Source: Chrysophaeum taylorii (Eukaryota > Sar > Pelagophyceae > Pelagomonadales > Pelagomonadaceae). From it: a stretch of DNA of 64,000 nucleotides. Where the stretch lies: assembly GCA_029834535.1 (NCBI GenBank), contig JAQMWT010000055.1, positions 248,001 to 312,000 of the forward strand, given 5' to 3'. Position 1 is the stretch's first letter. Every line of letters starts with the position of its first letter. Under the pieces are notes generated by a model that saw nothing but the letters and a program-made list of their open reading frames with translations, was not told the DNA's origin and searched no databases. The translations under genes were made by a program, and so were the position numbers. Positions 20,254 to 29,156 of the stretch are shown here, piece after piece.

Positions 20254-22155
20254 ATGGCCAGCAGCTACTCGTTCGTGGGGTTGATCACGGCGTTTACGAC
20301 GGCGAGCGTCGTGGCGCAGGATCCGTGCGCGTGCGAGTTGAACGCGACGTCGCGGGAGATATCGATCGAGGCGTGCGGGGCGACGCCGATGACCGCGACG
20401 ACGTCCGTGGCACGCATGAACGGCGTGGCTCTGGCCTGCGCGCTCGAGAACGCCGTGGCAGGCGACACGGTGGTGATTCCATACGGCGCGCAGTGGTTCG
20501 TGATTCCCGACCGGCCGCTCACTGTGGCGCCGAATTTGACGTTGCGGATCGACGGGGAGTTGGTCGCGCACGACGGAATCGGCGAGTGGCCGTTAGACGG
20601 GCGCGGGCATTTGGCTTTGGTAAAAATCTCCAACGCGTCGGGGCTGGTTGTCGAGGGCCGCGGCGTGATCAACGGCCAGGGTCTCACGTGGTGGTGGCAT
20701 TTTGTGCGGCCGGGGTCGTCGTTGCGGACGCACAAGCGGCCGATCCTGGTCGAGCTCGACAACTGCGAGGATTTGGTGGTGCGCGACATCGCGCTGCTCG
20801 ACGCGCCGCGGTTCCACGTGTACCTTGGCGCCACCACGAGGCGCGCCCACGTGTCGGGGATCTCGATCCTCGTCGACTGGCGCAAGCAGCGGCGGCTCCT
20901 CATCGACGCGGCCAAGCGCCGCAACGGCCTCGCGTGGGCGATCGTGCACGCGTGGACGGCCTATTTTAAGCCCTGGTGGTGGAGCTTCCCGCTCCCCATG
21001 TTTCCGTTCAACACCGACGGCATCGACGTGGCGGGCACCGACGTCTTGATCGAGAACGTCGTCGTGTCGAACTGGGACGACATCGTCGCGGTCAAGCCGT
21101 CGCGGCTCCGGGGGGGGGACAACGTCTCGGCCGATCTACCGCTCGACCAATGGTCCTGGTGTACGCGGAACGTCACCATCCGCAACGTCACCACCCTGTA
21201 TGGGGGCGGACTCTCCGTGGGCTCGGTGCATCCGAGCGAGAAGCTGCCGTGCGTCCGCGACGTCTTCTTCGGCGACATCGAAATGTACCGGGCGTTCAAG
21301 GGACCCTACGTCAAACCCGACCTCGCGCCGGAGTACTGCAAGCGCAAGCCGTGCCGCGGCGCCATCACGAATGTCACGTTCCAGAACGTGCACCTGGATG
21401 GTGGGCGGACGCCGAGCTGGTGGCGTCGCTTCGAGCGACAGCAGCGGTCGAGGGGCGGCGCGAGCCTCGAGCCGCGCATGCCGAGCGCTCACTGGCAGCG
21501 ACTGCGGCAGGCCCAGGGAAAAATCGTCGCGACGTCGGTGAGCGCCATCGTGGCGTGGCTCTCGCGTGCCCCCAAGGCATCCTCCGTCTGCAAGGCCAAG
21601 TGGCTCATCAACGTCCTCTGCTTTTCGTGGCCCGTCTACATCGGCCCGCAGCAGCAGGAGGAGCCGGGCGGCGCGGGCAGCGGCCTCTGGGCCCGAACCG
21701 AGCCGCGGTGCACGATCGCCAACATCACGCTCCGCAACGTTTTTATTCACGGCGGGGTGTGGCCCCAGAGCGCGGCCGCGATACGCTGCAACGCGAGCAA
21801 CCCGTGTACGGGCATCGTTCTCGAGAACGTTTCGATCCGGGGCCGCTTCGACGATCGGCGTCGCTGGATCTGCGACAATCACCACACGGCATTCGGGTCT
21901 TCCTCGGGCCTCGTCACCCCCCACGCCTCCACCTGCGTCAAGCCCCACGATGCCGCCCACTGGCCCTCTCCCGACTACCGGGAGCCAGAAAGGAGGGTCG
22001 GCGTCCCGCCCCGGAACAGCTCGCTCTACGTTTTGACCTTCCTCGCCGCCTTGGGCTTGGTTTTCCTCGCTCTCTCTTTGTCGAACGACAAACGGCGACA
22101 TGCGGTTGTTGCTGCCCCCACCACGCTGCTGGCGACAACACCGTATGGGACGTGA
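20254..22155 (+). CDS. secreted, membrane-anchored GH28-like (polygalacturonase-fold) protein, copy B
   Basis: 633 residues, paralogue of the gene at 809. Same signal peptide (MASSYSFVGLITAF), same GH28 landmarks (NTDGID, WDDIVAVK, GGGLSVGS, YVKPD) and the same loss of the family His and Arg. A C-terminal membrane helix is followed by a short tail ending TPYGT. Differences from copy A are scattered and both synonymous and non-synonymous, with a one-codon length change near RLRGGDN (about residue 287). The 5' flank, rich in AAT repeats and GTGAAG motifs, is transposon-derived and unrelated to the copy A flank. The gene is convergent with the Dot1-like gene, whose stop is 100 bp away. Confidence 0.8.
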   Translation: MASSYSFVGLITAFTTASVVAQDPCACELNATSREISIEACGATPMTATTSVARMNGVALACALENAVAGDTVVIPYGAQWFVIPDRPLTVAPNLTLRIDGELVAHDGIGEWPLDGRGHLALVKISNASGLVVEGRGVINGQGLTWWWHFVRPGSSLRTHKRPILVELDNCEDLVVRDIALLDAPRFHVYLGATTRRAHVSGISILVDWRKQRRLLIDAAKRRNGLAWAIVHAWTAYFKPWWWSFPLPMFPFNTDGIDVAGTDVLIENVVVSNWDDIVAVKPSRLRGGDNVSADLPLDQWSWCTRNVTIRNVTTLYGGGLSVGSVHPSEKLPCVRDVFFGDIEMYRAFKGPYVKPDLAPEYCKRKPCRGAITNVTFQNVHLDGGRTPSWWRRFERQQRSRGGASLEPRMPSAHWQRLRQAQGKIVATSVSAIVAWLSRAPKASSVCKAKWLINVLCFSWPVYIGPQQQEEPGGAGSGLWARTEPRCTIANITLRNVFIHGGVWPQSAAAIRCNASNPCTGIVLENVSIRGRFDDRRRWICDNHHTAFGSSSGLVTPHASTCVKPHDAAHWPSPDYREPERRVGVPPRNSSLYVLTFLAALGLVFLALSLSNDKRRHAVVAAPTTLLATTPYGT

Positions 22156-22256
22156 TGGACCGCGCGGTCGCGCGAGGAGCGCGGTCGTTTCGAATCTCGA
22201 GCCGACGAGAGGAAGGACGACGAACAAGGTCCATCTCCACAAAGGGAAATAAATAG

Positions 22257-23942
22257 CTAATCGACGAGAATCTCGGCGGCACCGTCGTCGTCCCAGATGG
22301 AGACCCACCGGGAGGAGGCGAGTCGAGGCGGGCGAGCGTCGTCGTCCGACGCCGGAAGCGGTCGTCGATTTTTGAGAGGCTGACGCGGCGCGGCGCGGTG
22401 CCTCCCATCCGCGTCCCGGCGTATTCTCGAGGCAGCCACCGAGTCCTCGACGCGACCGTCCAAGTAGAGAACCGAAACGGTCCCGTCGGCGTCTTCCTCG
22501 AGGACGCGCGCTCGTCCGTGGTTGTTCGAGTGTGCCGACTTGACGAGGACGAGATCGCCGGGCTCGAAATTCAGCATCGTCGGGAGACGCGCGCGCTTCT
22601 GGGGGGGCGGCGGCGGCGGCCTTGGTGACGAGGTGCGCTCGTAGACGCGCGCGGAGTCGAGGATACGTCCGCGCGGCGCGAGAAACTCGGAGCGGCGGTC
22701 GAGGTTAGGGAGCGAAGCGACGCGGCAGCCCGGGGGGAGCGCGGCGAGGAGGCGGTCGAGGTCGGGGAGACGCGGTCGCGGGATGGGTGCCATGAGCCAG
22801 AGGAGGTCGGTCTTGGCGAGGGCGGTGGCGGGGGCGTCGAAGAAATCTCCCATGCGAAATTCGAGGACGCGGCCGCCGCGGCCGCGGACGCGGACGAGGC
22901 CGGCAGAGGCCGCGGCGAGGTCGAGGCGCGGCAGGAGGCGCGCAGGGCGACAACACTTTGACGAGAGACGCCGGCGGTCGGCGCGCTCGGCGCGCGAAGC
23001 GGCGACGAGGCGGCGGAGCGCGCGGTCTGCCGCGGCGAACCTCGAAGGGCAGAGCTCGACGCCTCTGACGACGCGAAGCGGGCGGGGCTTCGCGACGAAG
23101 GCGGCGAGGCAGGCGCGGCCGATTCCCATGCCCATCTCAATGGCGTGCAGGTGCTGCGCGCCCGCGAGGACCGAATCGACGAGCGCGGACGCGATCCGCG
23201 TCTCCTCGGCGTCGTCGCGCGCCGCGCCGGAGCTCGCGTCCGCGCGCGCCCGGACGGCTGCCTCGAGGTCCTCGGGCGTCGGTGCCGCCGTCGTCGCGCC
23301 CTCGAACGCGACGCGCAGCGACCGGCACGCGAGCCCCCGCCGCAGCTCGTCGTCCGACTCGGAGTCCGACGACGACGACGCCGTCGTCGGCTCTTCGGGA
23401 CGCCGGCGCGGCGCGGGACCCTTATCGAGGAGCTGGAGCTGGTAGGTCTTCACGAGCTTGAGGCTCTTGACGAGCTTGGCGCGGAGCTCGACCGTCTCCC
23501 CTATCAACTCGGAATTCTGGGCGACGAGCTCGGAATTCTGGGCGGCGAGCTCGGAATTCTGGGCGGCGAGCTCGGAATTCTGGGCGCCGAGCTCGGAATT
23601 CTGGGCGCCGAGCTCGGAATTCCGAGCTGCGAGCTCGGAACTCCGGGCGGCGAGCTCGGACCGGTCGGTCGCGAGGGACGCCGAGACCCTCCCTAGCTCG
23701 GCAAACTGCGCGGCGGCGCGCTGGCATTCCAACGCGGCGCGCCGTGCCGCGGCCGCCGCCTGCGTCGCCGCGCCAAGGCTCCACCTCCCGCGCTCGACGC
23801 ACGCATCGGAGCGCGCCGCCGCGGCCTCGCGGGCCCAGCGCCGCAGAGCGCTTTCGTGCGCTTTCCGGCATTCCAGCAATTGCTGGACGAGTCGCGCCAC
23901 TCGCTTCTTCTCCACTGACGACAGCTCCGTCAGGGAGGCCAT
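22257..23942 (-). CDS. Dot1-like SAM methyltransferase with N-terminal heptad coiled coil and C-terminal Tudor-like domain
   Basis: 561 residues, ATG at 23,942. Residues about 1-90 are Ala/Arg-rich helix. About 94-150 hold eight near-perfect heptads (NSELxAQ), a coiled coil likely to oligomerise. About 255-440 resemble the Dot1 (H3K79 methyltransferase, KMT4) fold: IEMGMGIG for the SAM-binding glycine loop, RGVELCPSRF for the acidic end of strand 2, then LLWLMAPIP where Dot1 has its V-N-N motif, and ALPPGCRVASLPNL for 'L..GT.IVSL'. About 465-520 (FEPGDLVLVKSAHSNNHGRA, then VSVLYLDGRVE) look like a Tudor/Agenet-type barrel, which binds modified histone tails in other proteins. A chromatin role is inferred; the altered N-N motif leaves activity open. 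Confidence 0.5.
   Translation of the reverse strand: MASLTELSSVEKKRVARLVQQLLECRKAHESALRRWAREAAAARSDACVERGRWSLGAATQAAAAARRAALECQRAAAQFAELGRVSASLATDRSELAARSSELAARNSELGAQNSELGAQNSELAAQNSELAAQNSELVAQNSELIGETVELRAKLVKSLKLVKTYQLQLLDKGPAPRRRPEEPTTASSSSDSESDDELRRGLACRSLRVAFEGATTAAPTPEDLEAAVRARADASSGAARDDAEETRIASALVDSVLAGAQHLHAIEMGMGIGRACLAAFVAKPRPLRVVRGVELCPSRFAAADRALRRLVAASRAERADRRRLSSKCCRPARLLPRLDLAAASAGLVRVRGRGGRVLEFRMGDFFDAPATALAKTDLLWLMAPIPRPRLPDLDRLLAALPPGCRVASLPNLDRRSEFLAPRGRILDSARVYERTSSPRPPPPPPQKRARLPTMLNFEPGDLVLVKSAHSNNHGRARVLEEDADGTVSVLYLDGRVEDSVAASRIRRDADGRHRAAPRQPLKNRRPLPASDDDARPPRLASSRWVSIWDDDGAAEILVD
23497..23670. repeat. 21-bp minisatellite inside the Dot1-like gene
   Basis: Units of GAGCTCGGAATTCTGGGCGGC repeat about eight times with few changes, each encoding one heptad (NSELxAQ). 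Because the period is a multiple of three, copy-number change keeps the frame. Confidence 0.85.
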
Positions 23943-24078
23943 ATATTGACAATATACGGCGGTGTGTTTTCATTCAAATCGCGCGAATGATCATTACCCC
24001 GTGATGCGACTGACAACGGTTATTTTTATATCAAAAATACATATAAATCTAGAGGAGAGAGAAGATTTTCTTTCCGTT

Positions 24079-24106
24079 ATCATCATCATCATCATCATCA
24101 TCATCA
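24079..24106. repeat. (ATC)n microsatellite
   Basis: Nine to ten ATC units in the presumed 5' leader of the phosphodiesterase gene, within the 215-bp divergent promoter shared with the Dot1-like gene. Confidence 0.85.
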
Positions 24107-24157
24107 GCGCGATGGGTGGCGGCACCACGTGAAAAAGAAAGAAAGAAAGAAAGAGAG

Positions 24158-26332
24158 ATGGCGTGGTCGAGCGAGGAGCCAGAAGACGTCGCGTCGATCG
24201 ACGTTTCGATCTCTTCCGAGGAGCGGCAGAGCTCCCTCGATCAGGACGAATACTTGGAGGAAAAGGGGGAGGAGCAGAGGTCGTCGAGGCGCGGGAAGCG
24301 GTCGCGGCCCCACGCCGTGCGGCCGAGTCTCAAGCTATCAAAGGCATTTTTGCGATCCTCGTCGTCGTCCGAGTCGCCCAAAAAGCGTCCGGAGACGTCG
24401 TCGTTCCGGAGCAAGGCCGCGAACAAAAAAGCGGAATCGTCGTTCCGTCGCCCACCGGAGAATCCGTTTCGTCGCGAGCCGGTGACGTCGATTCACGCGC
24501 GCGACCTTCGAACGGGCGGGATTATGGTGGTCGAGGTGCCGGTCGACAAGACGATCCAGGAAGCACTCGAGATGGTCGCTTCTCAACTCTCGGTAAATAC
24601 CGAGCAACTGGTGCTTATGGCCGAGACGAACGACGCGACGCTCAAGAAGGTGTTGTCGCCGCAGAAGACGACCGTCAAGAGCGCGCCGTTCGGGGGCGAC
24701 GGCCTCGACGAGGAGCTGCTGCCCGACCCGCCGTCGTCTGGCCGGACGATGTTCGGGAGCTCGAGATTCGCGAGGATCAGGTCGTTCGCGACGATGTCGC
24801 CAACCAGCCGCCGCGGCCAATCGTCGCCGACCAGCAAGAAAGACCGGAAGACAATCACGGGGAGGACGCCGCGCCAATCGATGACCGAGACCATGCTTAA
24901 AACGCTCGCGTTCGATCCCGACGATTGGCGCCGGAAGCGGAGCGGCTCGGCCGGCCGCGTCGCCGACTTTGACCAACACCGCCGCCTAGAGGCCGACGAT
25001 ATCATCAACCACGAGCTCTACTACTACCGCGAGCCCCACGAGAGGTCGGTTATGATGAGCAGGCCGATACCGTGGTACGAGTACCTCGCGCACACCGAGC
25101 TGTGCCGCATGAGCTACGACGGCTTCGCGACGACCGAGATCGAAAACATCAACGTCGCCGCCCGCATGCTCGATAACCTCAAGATCCCCGGAATTCTGAA
25201 AAAGTCGATCGACGACTTGTCCTACTTCATCTACGACGTCTGCGAGCTCATGCACGAGTCCGAGTACCACAACTTCAACCACGTCGTCGACGTCACGCAA
25301 TGCGTCTACGTTAACCTCGTCGCAACCCAGGTCGTCGCCTGCATCCAGCCCGTCGAGGTCGTCGGCGCCGTCCTCGCCGCCCTCTGCCACGACCTCGACC
25401 ACCCGGGTTACTCGAACGTCTACGTCAACAACGAAAACCTCGAGATCTCCGAGCGATACGACAAAAAGTCCCCGCTCGAACACCACTCGGTCGCATGCTT
25501 CCGAGACCTCTGCGCCAAACACAACCTCTTGGAGCACTTGACCCAAGACGACCGCCAGCGCGTTGACCGCATGGTCGAGGTTCTGATCCTCCGCACCGAC
25601 ATGGCGCACCACGCGGACCTCACGCGCGCCGTCGCGACCGAGCTCGAACAAATCGACCGTGCCTTCCTCGACACGACCGACGGGGTCGACCTCGTCCTGA
25701 GCCTCGCGCTCAAGTGTGCCGACATCTCGAACCAGGCGAGGCCGTGGAAGGTCGCCTGCAAGTGGAACCTCGCCGTCTACCGCGAGTTCTGGCGCGAGGG
25801 CGACGCCGACGAGGCCAAGGGCCGAAAAATCAATCCCATCCACGTCCGCTCGACAAAAAAAGGAGACATCGCCCAAAAGTCCGTCGGCTTCATCAAGTTC
25901 GTCGTCGTCCCTCTCTACGAGACCTACCGCGACCTCATCGTCAAGTGTGCCGCCTTCCGCGACGGTCTAAACGCCCGCGTCGTCAACGAGTCCCTCTCCG
26001 TCCTCACCACCAACCTCGAGCACTACCAGCTCGAAGCCGACGGTCTCCACGTCCCCCAAGACGGACTCGCCGACCGACCCGGCATCTGCGGGCCCCAGCA
26101 GCTCGAGCTCGAGCAGCGCCGCTTCAGCCGCACGCGCAAAACCAGACTCCTCCTCAAACACAATAATAAAAGCAAAAACACGCGCTTCAACAGCGACGCC
26201 GCGCCCCTCGACGACGACGACCTCGAGGTCGTCGTCGACACGCCGCATTGGCAGCAGCGATCTTCCACGACCCATCGCCAAGCCTGCTCCTCCTCACCCT
26301 CGGCAGCTGCAGCACCAGCTCCCCGCGAATGA
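24158..26332 (+). CDS. class I 3',5'-cyclic-nucleotide phosphodiesterase
   Basis: 724 residues from the ATG at 24,158; the frame opens further upstream only with a GTG. It hydrolyses cAMP and/or cGMP to the 5' monophosphate. The catalytic HD domain (about 290-640) shows the metal-binding set: HNFNH at about 371, LCHDLDHPG at about 411, HHSVACF, and ADISNQARPW at about 522. The helical end (GFIKFVVVPLYETY) is also typical. The N-terminal half is Ser/Lys/Arg-rich and probably disordered (about 1-120), followed by a small beta-grasp-like domain (about 125-185, MVVEVPVDKTIQEALEMVAS) that resembles RA/ubiquitin-like folds. No GAF, PAS or membrane segment is visible, so it is likely cytosolic. Substrate preference cannot be read from sequence. 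Confidence 0.9.
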   Translation: MAWSSEEPEDVASIDVSISSEERQSSLDQDEYLEEKGEEQRSSRRGKRSRPHAVRPSLKLSKAFLRSSSSSESPKKRPETSSFRSKAANKKAESSFRRPPENPFRREPVTSIHARDLRTGGIMVVEVPVDKTIQEALEMVASQLSVNTEQLVLMAETNDATLKKVLSPQKTTVKSAPFGGDGLDEELLPDPPSSGRTMFGSSRFARIRSFATMSPTSRRGQSSPTSKKDRKTITGRTPRQSMTETMLKTLAFDPDDWRRKRSGSAGRVADFDQHRRLEADDIINHELYYYREPHERSVMMSRPIPWYEYLAHTELCRMSYDGFATTEIENINVAARMLDNLKIPGILKKSIDDLSYFIYDVCELMHESEYHNFNHVVDVTQCVYVNLVATQVVACIQPVEVVGAVLAALCHDLDHPGYSNVYVNNENLEISERYDKKSPLEHHSVACFRDLCAKHNLLEHLTQDDRQRVDRMVEVLILRTDMAHHADLTRAVATELEQIDRAFLDTTDGVDLVLSLALKCADISNQARPWKVACKWNLAVYREFWREGDADEAKGRKINPIHVRSTKKGDIAQKSVGFIKFVVVPLYETYRDLIVKCAAFRDGLNARVVNESLSVLTTNLEHYQLEADGLHVPQDGLADRPGICGPQQLELEQRRFSRTRKTRLLLKHNNKSKNTRFNSDAAPLDDDDLEVVVDTPHWQQRSSTTHRQACSSSPSAAAAPAPRE

Positions 26333-26433
26333 ATGTATCACCACCACGCCGTCTCCATTCCTTCGTGGTCGTGGTCGTGGTCGTGGTCTCCCTCCCACCC
26401 CCCTCCTTCGAGTTGTTCTTCTTAATGCTTCAG

Positions 26434-26444
26434 TTCTTCTTCTT

Positions 26445-26474
<30 letters not shown>
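26434..26474. repeat. (TTC)n microsatellite
   Basis: About 14 TTC units, running up to the stop codon of the small minus-strand gene. Confidence 0.9.
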
Positions 26475-26475
<1 letters not shown>

Positions 26476-26808
26476 GTGTGGCGTGCGAAACGAAGAGTGT
26501 CGAGAAGAAAAGGGTGTCGTCGGAGTCGTCGTCATGGTCTTTTGTGATTGTTCTGCCTCGAGGAATGTGGCGGCGAAGGTTGCCCGGACATGGCGCTGGT
26601 AATCGACGCGCCACTTGGCGCACGCAATCTTGAGCCGACGGATGCGGCCCTCGAGGGCCATGCGGCTCCGGGCCTCGCGCGCTCCAGCCTCGACGAGCTC
26701 CGCCTGCGCCGCGACGCGCGCCTCCTCTGCGGCGACGCGATCGCGCTGCGCCGCCAAGACCAAGGCCGCCGCCGCGTCCCGCGACAAATGCTCCTCGAGA
26801 CTGTCCAT
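26473..26808 (-). CDS. small hypothetical coiled-coil protein
   Basis: 111 residues from the ATG at 26,808 (MDSLEEHLSRDAAAA); upstream extension uses only a GTG. Residues about 5-85 form one Ala/Glu/Arg-rich helix with good heptads, then a Thr/Ser-rich tail. No family recognised. Codon composition matches the neighbours. Convergent with the phosphodiesterase, whose stop lies 140 bp away. Confidence 0.4.
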
Positions 26809-27182
26809 GGGTTTCCTTCCCCCCACATAGTCAGTCGACCCCTCTTATTGGCAGTCGACCGTTAAAACCCCTAGTTGAAGCAAAACCGACGGCCCCTGGC
26901 GTGTTGTGGTTGCGGCACTCGGACGCTTAATAGTAGGCTCGCGCTCCGAACGGCCCTCAAAAAACGGCGAGGCTCAGCCGCTTCCTCTGCGGCGACCTGT
27001 AATAACTGAGTCTCCTTCATCATGTCCTCCCTCCTCGCTGACCCCGCTCTCTGTCGCCTCGATCATCACCCCCGCTGCACTGATGATTGATATGATTCAC
27101 CTCAGCCCTTACCCCCAGGCGTAGGTATCTCCTTTACCCTTATTGAGCGAGCCACGTCACCCGAATCGAGGTTCTCTTCCAT
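26809..27182. other. intergenic, divergent promoter region
   Basis: 374 bp between two divergent starts. It contains a direct repeat of CAGTCGACC (26,832 and 26,853). No gene seen. Confidence 0.5.
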
Positions 27183-28883
27183 ATGTTGAGGTTGGCGGTG
27201 GTGGTGCCAGTGTGCGTCGCACTGCAGACGAGAAACCAGTGCGTTCGCGTGGTACCTTCCGCCCGGAGCAGGGGTCCCGCGACGACGGACGAGTGGGAGA
27301 GGTACGCGCAGCGGCCGTTGCGGCGGAGCCTCGCCCTGTCCAAGGCGGGGCTCGGCGTGCTGTGGGCGCGGCAGCGCGCGCGGCGGCGAGAGCGTCGGGA
27401 CGACAAGGTGCGAGCCGACGAGATCCGTCGGCGCGCGGCGGAGGACCTGACCGATCGTCTGATTCGGCTAGGTCCGACGTACGTCAAGCTCGGGCAGATA
27501 GCGTCGAATCGCGAGGAGCTCGAGGGCACGCCGTGGGCGCGGGCGCTCGAACGGCTGCAGGACCGCGTCCCGCCGTTCGACTCAGCGCTCGCAAAGGAGC
27601 AGATCGAAAACGAGCTCGGGAATTTTTCTGGGCTGTTCAAGCACTTTGACGTCGAACCTCTGGCGGCCGCGTCGCTCGGCCAAGTCCACAGGGCGACCTT
27701 GCACTCGGGCGAGGAGCTCGCCATCAAGGTCCAGCGGCCCGGGTTGCGCGGAATATACGACCGCGACGCGGCGGTCATCAGGAAGATCGCGACGGCCGTC
27801 GACAGGTTCTCGCCTGGATGGACCGAGCTTTGCGAAGACTCTATTCGGATTCTCTACCGGGAGATCGACTACCGGCGCGAGGCCGAGAACGCCGACCGCT
27901 TCGCGAGAGACTTTGCCAAGTACGCGGCCTGGGTCGTCACCCCCAAGATCTACCACGACCTCACGACCGAGACTGTCCTGGTGATGGAGTATCTCCCGGG
28001 TATATCCCTTAAACGGCTCGACGCCCTCGAAGACGCCGGCCTCGACCGCGTCGGCCTCGCCGAAAAGCTCGCGCGCGCCTACCTCCTCCAATTCTGCAAG
28101 TTTGGCTTCTTCAACACGGATCCCCACGCGGGAAACTTGGCCGCGGATCAGAACGGCCGGCTCATCGTCTACGACTTCGGACAGGCCTCGGACCTCACGC
28201 CAAACCAGTCGGCCGGCATCCTGCAGACGATCGAAGCCATCATCAACATGGACGCCTCGGCCTGCGTCGATGCCTTCGAGTGTATGGGTGTCCTCAAGCC
28301 TGATTACGACCGCCGGGCGATCGTCGACGTCGTCCAGACAAATTTCGACACCGGTCGCGTCAAGACTCGGGCGTCCAAGGTCCCGGAAAACAATAATTCA
28401 AAGCCAAATTCGACGACGGCACCCCCAAAAAACCAAGACAAAAAAGTCATTGGCTACTTTGAGCTCCCTGCGAGCTACGCCTTCGTCGCTCGGGCCATCT
28501 CGCAACTCACCGGAGTCGGCGTCGCTTTGGATCCCGATTTCGACTTCATCGCGGCCTCGGCACCTCTCCTACCCGAGGTCAAGGGCATCGACACCTACTT
28601 CCGGGACGAGCTCTTCAAGCGATGGCGGGCCTTTGCCGACTATCTCGGAGGCCACCGCGACTCGCCCTTCTTGCCCTCCGCGCCCCCCCCCCGGGCATCG
28701 CGGGCCGTCATCAACAACTACCCGCCTCCCCCAACCAAAAAGGAGGACCACGCACAACCTTCCGAAACGACGTTGGCGGCGGCGGCGGCGGCGGCGACGA
28801 AGCCCCGCCGTCGTCGGCGCCTCCCGCGGTCGTGGAGGAGTCGCTGGCGGTGGTGGCGGTTGCGGTGGTGGCGGTGGCGGTGA
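27183..28883 (+). CDS. ABC1/ADCK (UbiB-family) atypical kinase, probably organellar
   Basis: 566 residues. The family regulates quinone and prenyl-lipid metabolism in mitochondria and plastids. Hallmarks present: KxGQ motif (YVKLGQIAS, about 101), Ala-rich nucleotide loop (AAASLGQVHRA, about 160) with the conserved Lys in LAIKVQRPG, the catalytic-loop equivalent FFNTDPHAGNL (about 314) and the DFG-type VYDFGQ (about 331). The N-terminus (MLRLAVVVPVCVALQTRNQC) could be a signal peptide leading a bipartite plastid transit, or a mitochondrial presequence. After about residue 500 the protein is low-complexity (Pro, then Trp/Arg from a GGC/GGT repeat), so the true stop may be affected by repeat length. 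It sits head-on to a convergent coiled-coil gene. Confidence 0.85.
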   Translation: MLRLAVVVPVCVALQTRNQCVRVVPSARSRGPATTDEWERYAQRPLRRSLALSKAGLGVLWARQRARRRERRDDKVRADEIRRRAAEDLTDRLIRLGPTYVKLGQIASNREELEGTPWARALERLQDRVPPFDSALAKEQIENELGNFSGLFKHFDVEPLAAASLGQVHRATLHSGEELAIKVQRPGLRGIYDRDAAVIRKIATAVDRFSPGWTELCEDSIRILYREIDYRREAENADRFARDFAKYAAWVVTPKIYHDLTTETVLVMEYLPGISLKRLDALEDAGLDRVGLAEKLARAYLLQFCKFGFFNTDPHAGNLAADQNGRLIVYDFGQASDLTPNQSAGILQTIEAIINMDASACVDAFECMGVLKPDYDRRAIVDVVQTNFDTGRVKTRASKVPENNNSKPNSTTAPPKNQDKKVIGYFELPASYAFVARAISQLTGVGVALDPDFDFIAASAPLLPEVKGIDTYFRDELFKRWRAFADYLGGHRDSPFLPSAPPPRASRAVINNYPPPPTKKEDHAQPSETTLAAAAAAATKPRRRRRLPRSWRSRWRWWRLRWWRWR

Positions 28884-28926
28884 CGCAGCTTCCTTCTAAA
28901 GACGCTCGGCCAAAAGCATCCTCGTT

Positions 28927-28927
<1 letters not shown>

Positions 28928-28963
<36 letters not shown>
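28928..28963. repeat. (CGC)n microsatellite
   Basis: About 12 CGC units just after the UbiB-family stop codon; preceded by a GGC/GGT-rich stretch inside the coding end. Confidence 0.85.
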
Positions 28964-29156
28964 AAGTTCTGCGCACCTCGCGCGAGATCGATCTCTCTCC
29001 CTCTCTGGCGATACTTGCTTTCGCGAAGCGGCGAGAGAGTGTTTGCGCAGAACCATCATCTGACCCTCGGCCTTTTAAATCCATCCTCCTCCAATAATCA
29101 TCCCTCCGCCCCGCGGCGCGTAGGTCGTCGTCGTCGTCGGTGTAAGTAAATTATAA

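Noticed and set aside
20976-22256. 426-codon plus-strand frame inside GH28-like copy B
   Set aside because: Out-of-frame shadow rich in Arg/Ala/Pro; a shorter version exists in copy A (1,699-2,403) only because the DNA is duplicated.
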